Shown here in pieces: positions 8,475 to 17,213 of a stretch of DNA of 64,000 nt. Position 1 is the first letter of the stretch; each line of letters begins with the position of its first letter. Source of the stretch: Psychrobacter sp. 4Dc (lineage in GTDB: Bacteria > Pseudomonadota > Gammaproteobacteria > Pseudomonadales > Moraxellaceae); the NCBI RefSeq assembly GCF_002836715.1, contig NZ_PJAT01000112.1:1-64000 (forward strand), written 5' to 3'. The position numbers and the translations under genes were made by a program. The notes beneath the pieces were generated by a model. It was given only the letters and a program-made list of their open reading frames with translations. It was not told where the DNA came from and searched no databases.

Positions 8475-9833
8475 ATGACCAACCCCGCATCGATTGCTGA
8501 TACTGACCATAATGCCCTCGCAGACTTGCTTATGAATAATGGTTTGGATAACCCTTCAGACAATATTGATGATTTGACCTCTGATAATTCGAACTATGCC
8601 ACCCTAACTGATGCACTTGAGCAAACCGTGTTTGAAAGCTTTGATGATGGCTTATATATTGGCATGATGTCTGGCACCAGTTTGGACGGTATGGATGCTG
8701 TTCTTTGTCAGTTTAATCCTGAGATGAACAACGAAGACAATACCCAACCGCCGATGCGACTGCTTGCGACCTATAGCCAAGATTTTCCGCCACGTCTGCG
8801 TGAAGTACTATTGGCATTATGTCAGCCGAATGGCGTGAATCAACTCGTACCAGAGGCCGATGAACCAAGCAGTGAGTTGGATTGGTTCGGCTGGGCAAGT
8901 CGCGCGTACGCTGAGTTTGCGAGCGAAGTGGTCAATGCTTTATTACAGCAATCAAATACCGATCCTGAGTCAGTACTGGCGATTGGCTGTCATGGACAAA
9001 CCGTACGCCATCGTCCGCAAATGGGATTCACATTGCAACTGGTCGATGCCAGTATCATCGCTGAGCGTACAGGTATCAGCGTGGTCAGTGACTTCCGACG
9101 TCGTGACATGGCAGTTGGTGGTCAAGGCGCACCGTTGGTACCTGCGTTTCATCAGGCATTATTTGCCAACCCTGATAGTACCCGTGTGCTATTGAACTTA
9201 GGCGGTATTGCCAATATAACGGTCTTGCCAGCCAGTGAAGAAACTCAAGTTGTTGGCTACGATACTGGACCTGCCAACTTATTATTGGATGCGTGGATAT
9301 CTTTGCATACCGAGAATGCTTATGATGCAGGTGGCGCTTGGGCGCAGTCTGGAACTCTCATTGAGCCATTATTACAGCAACTTTTGGCACATCCGTTTTT
9401 TGCTCAATCTCATCCAAAAAGTACAGGCCGTGAGGACTTTAATTTAACTTGGTTGCAGGGTGAGCTACAGGCTTTTGAGCAAGCTAATGCTAACATCAGT
9501 TATTCAGCAGCCGATGTGCAAGCAACCTTGACTGAGCTAACGGCTATCAGTGCCAGTACGCAAATCAATATGTTTATCAGTCATTCAAAAAACAGCTCAG
9601 TTTATGTTTGCGGCGGCGGCGCATTGAATGACTATTTAATGACACGCCTGCAAGCACACCTACCCCATTGCACAGTAAAAACCACTGAACATTTAGGACT
9701 TGCGCCAACATGGGTAGAGGCCGTTGCTTTTGCATGGTTAGCCAGACAAACATTGATGGGAGAAACTGGTAATTTACCAGCGGTAACTGGTGCAAATAAA
9801 GGCGTGGTATTGGGTCAAGTATGTTTTGCCTGA
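8475..9833 (+). CDS. anmK: Anhydro-N-acetylmuramic acid kinase
   Basis: This enzyme recycles peptidoglycan by cleaving and phosphorylating 1,6-anhydro-MurNAc to MurNAc-6-phosphate. The ASKHA-fold phosphate loop GMMSGTSLDGMD is at 63-74. HGQT and DFRRRDMAVGGQGAPLVP follow, and the nucleotide site NLGGIANIT and DTGPAN are all clear. The protein is 452 residues against about 370 for the family. The excess is an acidic 58-residue N-terminal extension plus short insertions. The AAGG ahead of the ATG supports the long start. The gene is divergent from tyrS and directly precedes fabF. Confidence 0.93.
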   Translation: MTNPASIADTDHNALADLLMNNGLDNPSDNIDDLTSDNSNYATLTDALEQTVFESFDDGLYIGMMSGTSLDGMDAVLCQFNPEMNNEDNTQPPMRLLATYSQDFPPRLREVLLALCQPNGVNQLVPEADEPSSELDWFGWASRAYAEFASEVVNALLQQSNTDPESVLAIGCHGQTVRHRPQMGFTLQLVDASIIAERTGISVVSDFRRRDMAVGGQGAPLVPAFHQALFANPDSTRVLLNLGGIANITVLPASEETQVVGYDTGPANLLLDAWISLHTENAYDAGGAWAQSGTLIEPLLQQLLAHPFFAQSHPKSTGREDFNLTWLQGELQAFEQANANISYSAADVQATLTELTAISASTQINMFISHSKNSSVYVCGGGALNDYLMTRLQAHLPHCTVKTTEHLGLAPTWVEAVAFAWLARQTLMGETGNLPAVTGANKGVVLGQVCFA

Positions 9834-9929
9834 CCAGTTAAATTTTAGTTTACATACGTGCACTTATGTGTTTTATAATGACTTTTGAAACGCCATCCTC
9901 TTAGGACCTGTAAGTATAGGATATATCGC

Positions 9930-11321
9930 ATGAGCCAGAATAGTAGTTCACCTATCGACCAAGCCACCACTGATGACACAAATAATATGACTGCAGCACC
10001 TGTACATAAATCGCGTCAAAAACCACCTCACTACGAGCGTTCTGATGATACGCGTGTGGTAGTCACAGGTATGGGCGCCATTACGCCGCTCGGTCTAGAC
10101 GTCGATAGCTCATGGACCAAATTGCTCAATGGCGAGAGTGGTATCTCACCGATTACGCATTTCGATGCCACCGGCTACCGTGCGCAAATCGCAGGCGTGA
10201 TCAAAGATTTTGATGCCAAACAATATATGAATGCCAAAGATGCACGTCGCTATGATGAGTTCATGCATTATGGGGTTGCCGCTTCTGCCATGGCACTAAA
10301 ACACGCTGGTTTTATCGAGGAAGTCAGTGCTGCTGATGCACCTGTGCAAGGCGTTGACCAAGATCGCTTTGGTATCATTTTAGGTTCAGGTATTGGCGGT
10401 ATTCAAACAATTGAGAACAGCCGTGATACCTTACACGAAAAAGGCGCAGGCAAAGTCTCACCTTTTATTATCCCAGGCTCTATCGTTAATATGGCCGCTG
10501 GACTGGTAGCGATTAAACACAACTTAAAAGGCCCAAACCTTGCGACCTCAACAGCTTGTACCACGGCGACTCATGCTATGGGTCTTGCTGCGCGTTTGAT
10601 CGCCTACGGTGATGCCGATGTCATGTTGGCAGGCGGTAGTGAAAAAGGCTCTAGCCCACTTGGTATAGCTGGCTTTAGTGCTATGCATGCACTATCTACG
10701 CGCAACGACGAGCCAACCAAAGCCTCTCGTCCATTTGATAAAGGTCGTGACGGTTTTGTACTTGGTGATGGTGCTGGCGTGGTGATATTAGAAAGCCTTG
10801 CTCACGCCAAAGCGCGCGGTGCCACAATACTGGCAGAGCTGGTCGGGTTTGGCATGAGCGATGATGCCAGTCATATTACCGCACCACCAGAAGATGGTAG
10901 CGGCGCTGCAAAAGCCATGCGCAATGCACTCAATGATGCTGGGATTGAACCATCAAGCGTCGGTTATGTCAATGCACACGGTACCAGTACACCTGCAGGT
11001 GACGTCGCCGAATCAATTGCTATCGAAACGGTATTTTCGCCAGTGAAAGACAGCATTTTGGTGAGTTCAACCAAGTCAATGACCGGACACCTACTAGGTG
11101 CAGCTGGCGGTGTAGAAGCCATATTTACCGTACTCGCCCTACAAAATCAGCACGTACCAGCTACGATCAATCTAGATGATGTCGAGGACAACTGTAACCT
11201 TGATTATGTGGCTAATCAATCACGCAAAGTTGATAACTTGCAGTATGCAGTATCCAACAGCTTCGGCTTTGGTGGTACCAATGGCTCCTTGGTATTTGCT
11301 CGCTGGCCTGTCAATCAATAA
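9930..11321 (+). CDS. fabF: Beta-ketoacyl-ACP synthase II
   Basis: Condensing enzyme of fatty acid elongation: it joins malonyl-ACP to acyl-ACP with loss of CO2. Counting from the chosen ATG, the catalytic triad is C210 (STACTTA), H350 (NAHGTSTPAGD) and H387 (SMTGHLLGAAGG). The glycine-rich tail NSFGFGGTNGSLVF is present. A 40-residue polar N-terminal extension precedes the usual start RVVVTGMGAITPLG. An upstream ATG at 9885 would add 15 basic residues unlike the family, so 9930 with TAGG ahead of it is preferred. It is separate from the other fab genes, as often seen for a second KAS II copy. Confidence 0.93.
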   Translation: MSQNSSSPIDQATTDDTNNMTAAPVHKSRQKPPHYERSDDTRVVVTGMGAITPLGLDVDSSWTKLLNGESGISPITHFDATGYRAQIAGVIKDFDAKQYMNAKDARRYDEFMHYGVAASAMALKHAGFIEEVSAADAPVQGVDQDRFGIILGSGIGGIQTIENSRDTLHEKGAGKVSPFIIPGSIVNMAAGLVAIKHNLKGPNLATSTACTTATHAMGLAARLIAYGDADVMLAGGSEKGSSPLGIAGFSAMHALSTRNDEPTKASRPFDKGRDGFVLGDGAGVVILESLAHAKARGATILAELVGFGMSDDASHITAPPEDGSGAAKAMRNALNDAGIEPSSVGYVNAHGTSTPAGDVAESIAIETVFSPVKDSILVSSTKSMTGHLLGAAGGVEAIFTVLALQNQHVPATINLDDVEDNCNLDYVANQSRKVDNLQYAVSNSFGFGGTNGSLVFARWPVNQ

Positions 11322-11463
11322 CAGCCATCTATCTACATTTCAGCGCATGGTAATGAATGCGTTGTAACGTTGGTGTCAGATTTGCTACGTTTGTCCACTT
11401 GCAGCCCCTTATCGTACTTGCGTATGATAAGGGGTAATTTTTGGAACATTTATGGAAGATACC

Positions 11464-12300
11464 ATGTCAAGCTACTCATTTTCCCATCAGTTTTATCAAC
11501 GCTGGACGTGTGCGCCTGAGCCAGTACGCGCAGCGATTACCCAAGAACTAAAAGACATCACTACCCTGCTACAACCTGATACCTCATTTGAAGACTTCAC
11601 TTTTAATACTCATGATTTAGATGCGCATGTAGACGAGCTATATGACAACTACAATGCAGAACAAGCCATTGCGAAAGCGATCACGGACAAACAAGAGAAA
11701 GAAGACGCGGCCGCTGCAAAACAAAAGCTAGAAGAAGAGCAGAAGAAAAAAGAAGCAGAAGAAGCCACACGCAAGGCAGAAGCAACTCAAAAAGAACAAG
11801 AAAAAAATACGCAGTCAGCGTTAGAGCAAGACAATAATGACAAAAAACTGGCTGCTACCGACGTAGCTAAAGTAAACACAGATAAAGTCGTGACAGATAG
11901 CGCTGTTACTGACGATTTTGTTACTGATAATTCTAGCGCAAAGACTGAAAAAGCGATATCAGAAGTCGTCAATACTGAAGGCAATGCTAGCGATAATAAA
12001 AGTGCTGACAGCAAAACCATTAGCGAACAGGCACATGCGCTTAGTGATAACCACATTAAAGATATTAATAATAAAGCCAGTGCAGCGATTAATTTAGCAC
12101 TAAAAGACGCGAAGCTAGATGCGACACATCAACAGCTAATCCGCGAGCTAGAAACTCAGGTCGATGACTATCTAAGTGAGCAAATGATGCTAATGTCTGA
12201 AAACCTAAAGTCTTGGCTCCGTGCTGAGGTAACCCAACACTTTAGCGAACAGAATGACTCAACTACTAATAACGAAGCTGCTAAGAAAAGCATCCACTAA
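11464..12300 (+). CDS. Coiled-coil protein of unknown function
   Basis: Not recognised. It has about 278 residues from the ATG at 11464. An ATG at 11452 adds four residues, and GGAAG lies 9 nt before the second ATG. A possibly globular N-terminal segment of about 60 residues (YQRWTCAPEPVRAAITQELKDI) is followed by a long Lys/Glu/Ala/Gln-rich stretch (about 65-125) that should form a coiled coil, then an Asp/Thr/Ser-rich linker. A conserved-looking helical tail (HQQLIRELETQVDDYLSEQ) closes it. There is no signal peptide or membrane segment. The composition suggests a cytosolic scaffold, but no function is claimed. Confidence 0.65.
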   Translation: MSSYSFSHQFYQRWTCAPEPVRAAITQELKDITTLLQPDTSFEDFTFNTHDLDAHVDELYDNYNAEQAIAKAITDKQEKEDAAAAKQKLEEEQKKKEAEEATRKAEATQKEQEKNTQSALEQDNNDKKLAATDVAKVNTDKVVTDSAVTDDFVTDNSSAKTEKAISEVVNTEGNASDNKSADSKTISEQAHALSDNHIKDINNKASAAINLALKDAKLDATHQQLIRELETQVDDYLSEQMMLMSENLKSWLRAEVTQHFSEQNDSTTNNEAAKKSIH

Positions 12301-12371
12301 CAGTGCGTATTTTTCAGTATTAAACCTACAGTTAGAAACAGCCGTTCAGTACTAAGTACTAAATAACGAAC

Positions 12372-12410
12372 ACTAAAAAGCCCCGTAAATTATTTACGGG
12401 GCTTTTTAGT
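12372..12410. terminator. Strong bidirectional terminator
   Basis: A perfect 18-bp stem (12372-12389 with 12393-12410) containing GCCCCGTAAA has a TTA loop, and A/T runs inside the stem give U-tracts in both directions. It lies between the coiled-coil gene and the convergent pepP-like gene. Confidence 0.9.
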
Positions 12411-12438
12411 ACTTTTAGTTAATGTTTTGAGCTTGGTA

Positions 12439-14256
12439 TTAAATACCTTTGGTACGTTCAGTCAACCATTCAAGCGCTGACCCTTCAACACGATCTTTTA
12501 GCTCTGCGAAGACTTGGCTATGATAGTCATTTAGCCAATCAATCTCGGTTTGATCCAACAGTGACGGCTCAATCAGACGCGTATCGATTGGGCAGTAAGT
12601 GATGGTCTCAAAGTTCAAGAAATCACCAAACTCTGTCTCAGTAGGCTTAGCAACTGGCGTATTTACTACCAAGTTCTCGATACGAATACCCCATTTGCCT
12701 TCGCGGTATAGACCTGGCTCATTACTAGAAATCATACCGACTTTCATCGCGCGCTCTTTTGGTGTGCTAGCACTATAGGCAATGACTTGCGGGCCTTCAT
12801 GTACGTTTAAGAAATACCCAACGCCGTGACCCGTACCATGACCATAGTCCATCTGTGCTTGCCATAATGGCGCACGGCAAATGGCATCGATCAACGGTGA
12901 AGCGATACCATCAGGGAAATGAGCGCGAGCTAGCGCAATGTGAGCTTTTAACACAATAGTAAAGTCACGTTTATGCTCAGCAGTGACTTGCCCAATACCA
13001 ACTACGCGGGTGATATCAGTCGTACCGTTTTGATACTGTGCGCCTGAGTCAATCAGTAGCAATCCGCCTTCGCCCTCGGCCACATCAAGGTAGCTGAATT
13101 TTTCTGGTGTAGCGCGGTAATGTGGCAACGCGCCATTTTCATTAAAGCCTGCGATGGTTGGGAAGCTTGGCGAGACATAATGCGGCTGACGACTGCGCAC
13201 GTCTATCAGCATGCTATCAACATCTAGCTCACTTAAACGCTCGCCGTTTGCTAGACGCTGCTCAAATGTGGCAAAAAACTCAGCCAAAGCAGCACCATCT
13301 TGACGCATCGCTTCACGCACATGATCGATATCTGCATCAGATTTTACAGATTTGAGTAATGTACTAGGCGCCATTTGCTCAATAAAACCAACATCATCTG
13401 CCATTTTTGAGAGCGTGCCTACTGCAACTTTGCTCGGATCTAACAGTAGTAAATCGTCTGGCGTTAATGCACTCAATGCCTCTTGCACAGCAGAATAGTC
13501 AGCCAATGTGATACCGCTGTCTTTTAGACTCTGTGCAATATCTTCGCTTACTTTATCAGTATCAACAAACAACGTTGCTTTGTCGGCATCAATCAACATG
13601 TGCGATAAGAATACCGGATTATAATCAACATCAGCGCCGCGCAAGTTCGTCAACCAAGCGATATCGTCTAAGCTTGAAAGTAAATGATGGGTCGCACCTG
13701 CTTCTGCCATGCCTTCGCGTACTGCTGCAAGCTTTGAGGTGGCAGACTGAGCAAGGAACTGCTCATCATGAGCGTATAATTTGGCCGCTGGTAGTGCTGG
13801 GCGATCTGTCCAAATCTCTGTCAGCACATCACGCTCAGTAATCAAAGTAATGTCATTGGCATCAAAAGCATTTAGCAGGCGATCTTGCTCGGCGATAGAT
13901 AGTACGTTGCCGTCTACTGCTACGCTATCCCCTTCTTGCAAATGATCGGCTAGCCAGTCGATATGATTTGGCTGACCTGGCGCAAGCTTTTCTAAAGTAA
14001 TACCTGTGCCTTCTAACTGGTCGGCAGCATGTACCCAATAACGGCTATCCGTCCATAGACCTGCAAAGTCAGCAGTCACAACCAGTGTGCCGACAGAACC
14101 GGTAAACCCTGACAACCATAAGCGTGCTTGCCAGTACTCTGGTAGATATTCAGATAAATGTGGATCAGCAGAGGGGACGATAATTGCGGTGAGATCTTGC
14201 GCTGCTAAGGTGCTACGTAAGTTAGCAATACGTTCGTGAATGGCTTGTTTATTCAT
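12439..14256 (-). CDS. Xaa-Pro aminopeptidase, M24B family
   Basis: Metallopeptidase that removes an N-terminal residue preceding proline. The 605-residue, three-domain size matches the long aminopeptidase P1 type (creatinase N-terminal domain, middle domain, pita-bread catalytic domain), not the E. coli PepP of about 440. The five metal ligands are visible: Asp in LLLIDSGAQY, Asp in GTTDITR, His in GHGTGHGVG, Glu in SNEPGLY and Glu in GIRIENL. Two further active-site His lie in HGTGHG and NVHEGP. There is no signal peptide, so it is cytosolic. It sits next to a POT peptide transporter on the same strand, which fits peptide use, though 416 bp separate them. Confidence 0.92.
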   Translation of the reverse strand: MNKQAIHERIANLRSTLAAQDLTAIIVPSADPHLSEYLPEYWQARLWLSGFTGSVGTLVVTADFAGLWTDSRYWVHAADQLEGTGITLEKLAPGQPNHIDWLADHLQEGDSVAVDGNVLSIAEQDRLLNAFDANDITLITERDVLTEIWTDRPALPAAKLYAHDEQFLAQSATSKLAAVREGMAEAGATHHLLSSLDDIAWLTNLRGADVDYNPVFLSHMLIDADKATLFVDTDKVSEDIAQSLKDSGITLADYSAVQEALSALTPDDLLLLDPSKVAVGTLSKMADDVGFIEQMAPSTLLKSVKSDADIDHVREAMRQDGAALAEFFATFEQRLANGERLSELDVDSMLIDVRSRQPHYVSPSFPTIAGFNENGALPHYRATPEKFSYLDVAEGEGGLLLIDSGAQYQNGTTDITRVVGIGQVTAEHKRDFTIVLKAHIALARAHFPDGIASPLIDAICRAPLWQAQMDYGHGTGHGVGYFLNVHEGPQVIAYSASTPKERAMKVGMISSNEPGLYREGKWGIRIENLVVNTPVAKPTETEFGDFLNFETITYCPIDTRLIEPSLLDQTEIDWLNDYHSQVFAELKDRVEGSALEWLTERTKGI

Positions 14257-14672
14257 TGAATGTGTCCTTATAGAGGTTATAAAATTTGATGATGGCGCGA
14301 TTATTTACAATCGTCTTGTTCTAATAGTCGTCTTGTTTGAGTTCTTGATACCGCTTCAGTTTTAATAAGATATTTATTATCGATAGCAATTATTCAAGCA
14401 AACAGTCTACTTATTTAGCTATCTAACTATGTTTGCTTTGATAATTACTTCTACTTATTTAGAATGTAAAATTGAATTAATATAGGCTTATAAAACGCTG
14501 TACTGCTGTTTACGGTGAGCTATCATAGATGTTTGGGCAGATAATAAGCTTTCAATAGCTTGTGCCAAATATCTCATCAACTAAAACAATAAAACGTGCT
14601 ACCAGTAATGGTAACACGTCTCATCATATGTCACTTGTGCTGTTGTTATTCACAAATGTACATCAGACTTTC
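14257..14672. other. Intergenic region between POT transporter and pepP-like gene
   Basis: The gap is AT-rich and has no ORF. It contains the terminator of the POT transporter gene (about 14581-14619) and, closer to 14257, the presumed promoter of the aminopeptidase gene, for which no clear boxes were picked out. Confidence 0.4.
14581..14619 (-). terminator. Terminator of the POT transporter gene
   Basis: A stem ACGTGYTACC / GGTARCACGT (14594-14603 and 14610-14619, one wobble pair) with a 6-nt loop is followed on the minus strand by TTTTATTGTTTT. Confidence 0.75.
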
Positions 14673-16241
14673 TTATTGCTTGGCCAGTTGTTTCTCACGC
14701 TCGCTTTCTTTAAGCATTTTATTGATAGGTTTTGCTAGTATCAATAATAGTACAGCGGTAACTACCAAGAAGATGGTCATGGTTGTGAATAGACCTGGTA
14801 ACCCTTCGATTTTGTCAGCAGATACATGCCCACCGAAGAAGGCGGCAACCAAGTTACCCATAGCGATAGAAGCAAAGAACAGGCCCATCATTTGACCTTG
14901 CATACCTTCTGGCGCCAATTTAGTCATGGCAGACAAACCAACTGGGCTTAATGCTAACTCACCTAGCGTCAATAATAATAAACTACCAACCAACCACAGT
15001 GGTGATGCCAAACCAGCACCAGGCGCTAAAATGCTTTTTGAAGCAAAAATCATCAAGGCGAAACCTGCGGCTGCCAGTAGCATACCGAGTGCAAACTTAG
15101 CCATACTGCTAGGCTCAAGACCTCGGTTACCAAGCTTGACCCAAATAATACTAACGATAGGTGCCAATATTAAAATAAATAGTGGGTTCAATGACTGGAA
15201 CCAAATACTTGGTATCTCAAATCCTAAAACATTCAGATCGGTATAACGATCAGCAAACAAGTTAAAAGATGTTGGCTGCTGCTCAAAGCTTGACCAAAAC
15301 AGCGTCGAGCCAATGATTAAGACAAAGCAAATTAACAAGCGTAGTTTGTCCGTCTTATCCAATCGCGGTGAGATAAACATAATAGCGAAATACAAAATGA
15401 CCACCGCAGCAATGATATAGGTCATATACTCTGCAACCATCTCAGGATTGAACGATATCATGCCAGTAGACACTAATAGCACTGCGGCTACTAGCAAGGC
15501 GACAAAACCACCAACCCAGCGACCGATATTTTTATAATGGTCGTTAGATTTTTCCCACTCGGCTGAGATACCTTTGGCACGTGCATAACGTGTTAAGTTC
15601 TTTTGCGCGAAAAAACGATAAATCAATAATGAAACCAGCATACCCAGACCACCAACGCCAAAGCCGACATGCCACATGCCTTTTTCTTTGAATACGCCAA
15701 CGATAAGTGCTGCTAGTAACGCACCGATGTTAATACCCATATAAAACAAGGTAAAACCGCCATCACGGCGAGAGTCGCCTTTAGGATACAAGGCGCCAAC
15801 CATCACTGAGATACAGGTCTTAAATAACCCTGAACCTAAGACAATACAGATTAAACCAACGAAGAACAGCGTCATGCCAAACATCGCTGAGAGCGCGATA
15901 CACAAGTGACCAAGGGCGATAATAATACTGCCCCACCACAACGCCCGCTCTTGACCTAGCCAGTTATCTGCCAGCCAACCACCTGGTACTGCTGCTAAGT
16001 ATAACGAACCCGCAAAAATACCGTAAATAGCAGAAGCGGTGACTTCATCGAAGCCAAAACCGCCACTGCTCACTGTTGCCACCATAAATAGAACTAATAG
16101 TGGACGGATACTATAATAGGAGAATCGCTCCCACATTTCGGTAAAAAACAATGAGCGTAAGGGCGCAGGATGTCCCATAAAGCCATTGTCTAGTGCTTCT
16201 AGCTCTGCTTCACTAGCCCCCGAATTTGTTTCTGTGCCCAT
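14673..16241 (-). CDS. POT/PTR2-family peptide:proton symporter
   Basis: Inner-membrane proton-coupled di-/tripeptide importer of 522 residues with about 14 hydrophobic helices. The family signature ERFSYYSIRPLL (ExxERFxYY) lies near residue 39, and the PTR2 signature FYMGINIGALLA near residue 165. The first helices are followed by the basic loop ADNWLGQ typical of the MFS fold. The neighbouring M24B aminopeptidase would process imported proline peptides. It is closest in type to DtpA/DtpT proteins. The exact name is not assigned. Confidence 0.93.
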   Translation of the reverse strand: MGTETNSGASEAELEALDNGFMGHPAPLRSLFFTEMWERFSYYSIRPLLVLFMVATVSSGGFGFDEVTASAIYGIFAGSLYLAAVPGGWLADNWLGQERALWWGSIIIALGHLCIALSAMFGMTLFFVGLICIVLGSGLFKTCISVMVGALYPKGDSRRDGGFTLFYMGINIGALLAALIVGVFKEKGMWHVGFGVGGLGMLVSLLIYRFFAQKNLTRYARAKGISAEWEKSNDHYKNIGRWVGGFVALLVAAVLLVSTGMISFNPEMVAEYMTYIIAAVVILYFAIMFISPRLDKTDKLRLLICFVLIIGSTLFWSSFEQQPTSFNLFADRYTDLNVLGFEIPSIWFQSLNPLFILILAPIVSIIWVKLGNRGLEPSSMAKFALGMLLAAAGFALMIFASKSILAPGAGLASPLWLVGSLLLLTLGELALSPVGLSAMTKLAPEGMQGQMMGLFFASIAMGNLVAAFFGGHVSADKIEGLPGLFTTMTIFLVVTAVLLLILAKPINKMLKESEREKQLAKQ

Positions 16242-16559
16242 AACTTTATTCCTTTAAAGATCATATTTGTAATGACCAAACCCCTGATTATCCAGATGGA
16301 CGGTCATATAGGCGGAACATTGTTTCACTTGGCTATAATCAAGTAAAGAAAGAACTGGTCAAAAATTACACAAATACCTATAAAAAAAGCCCGCTCTCAA
16401 TGGTTGAGAACGGACTCTTTTTATGGGTATCTAAGACAGTAATATTATGCTTATAGCACTGTTGATACAGACTTTATAATGCAGCTCATTTGACAATCGA
16501 GTAGCACCATTTTGGATCATTTACACTATTTTAGATCAGTTACATAGTCATACTACAGC
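16242..16559. other. Intergenic region with terminator
   Basis: The terminator of the acidic anchored protein gene (16382-16423) and the promoter region of the POT gene lie here. No ORF was found. Confidence 0.4.
16382..16423 (-). terminator. Terminator of the acidic anchored protein gene
   Basis: A hairpin of about 10 bp with one mismatch (CCGCTCTCAA with TTGAGAACGG) and a TGG loop. On the minus strand it is followed by a run of T. Confidence 0.75.
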
Positions 16560-17021
16560 TTACTGTGCTGCGGTCTCATCAGTAGCGTCGCCAGCATTCC
16601 CAGCATCTAAGTCACCATCCGCTTGCTCAGCTGTCAAATCAGCATCAGCAACAGCGGCTTGGCTTACAGTACCAGAAGCAGTTGCGGTACCAGCTTCTGC
16701 AGTGACAACTGCACTATCTGCATCTGCATCTGCCGCTGGTGTTACGGTTGCATCTGCTGCAGTATCAGGCGCTGTAGCATCTGACGCTTCTTCTGTTGCT
16801 GCAGCTTCTGCATCAGCTGGAGCCGCTTCTTCAGTAGCAGTGGCTTCTGCTTCATCTGCCGCGGCTGATGCTTCAGTTGTCTCAGCAGTGATATGCTCGC
16901 CTGCTGGACGCAAAAATGCAGAAACACCAATAAGTAAGACAATACCTAAGAACATGGCAATGCCACCTAAAGCGAATAACAGCTCTTTTTTTGGATTGTT
17001 ATTAACGATACCTTCTGACAT
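16560..17021 (-). CDS. Single-pass membrane protein with long acidic Ala/Thr-rich tail
   Basis: Not a recognised family. It has 153 residues: a short charged start, one membrane helix at about 13-36 (LLFALGGIAMFLGIVLLIGV), then a low-complexity tail of Ala, Thr, Asp, Glu and Ser. From residue 39 to the end there is no Lys or Arg, so the tail is strongly acidic and probably disordered. It is probably anchored in the inner membrane with the tail in the periplasm. It resembles the tail of the lipoprotein at 43386 in composition. Reverse-strand frames are open here only because of the biased codons. Confidence 0.7.
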   Translation of the reverse strand: MSEGIVNNNPKKELLFALGGIAMFLGIVLLIGVSAFLRPAGEHITAETTEASAAADEAEATATEEAAPADAEAAATEEASDATAPDTAADATVTPAADADADSAVVTAEAGTATASGTVSQAAVADADLTAEQADGDLDAGNAGDATDETAAQ

Positions 17022-17213
17022 ACCTTATCCACCTTGCACAAAATATTTGAAATATTGACCTATTATATCGCAATTTATACTGATTTGTGAAAACCCTTAA
17101 GTATTTAAAGGGTTTATTATCCACAATTTAAATATTCATTTTTGACACTTGTGACAGCTAACTACTTAATCAGTTATCTCTTATTCACTATCAACACATC
17201 TTACTTAATAATA

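Noticed and set aside
16702-17058. A plus-strand Ser/Ala-rich frame of 118 codons
   Set aside because: It is the antisense of the biased Ala/Thr codons of the anchored protein and has no ribosome-binding site; low-complexity mirror only.
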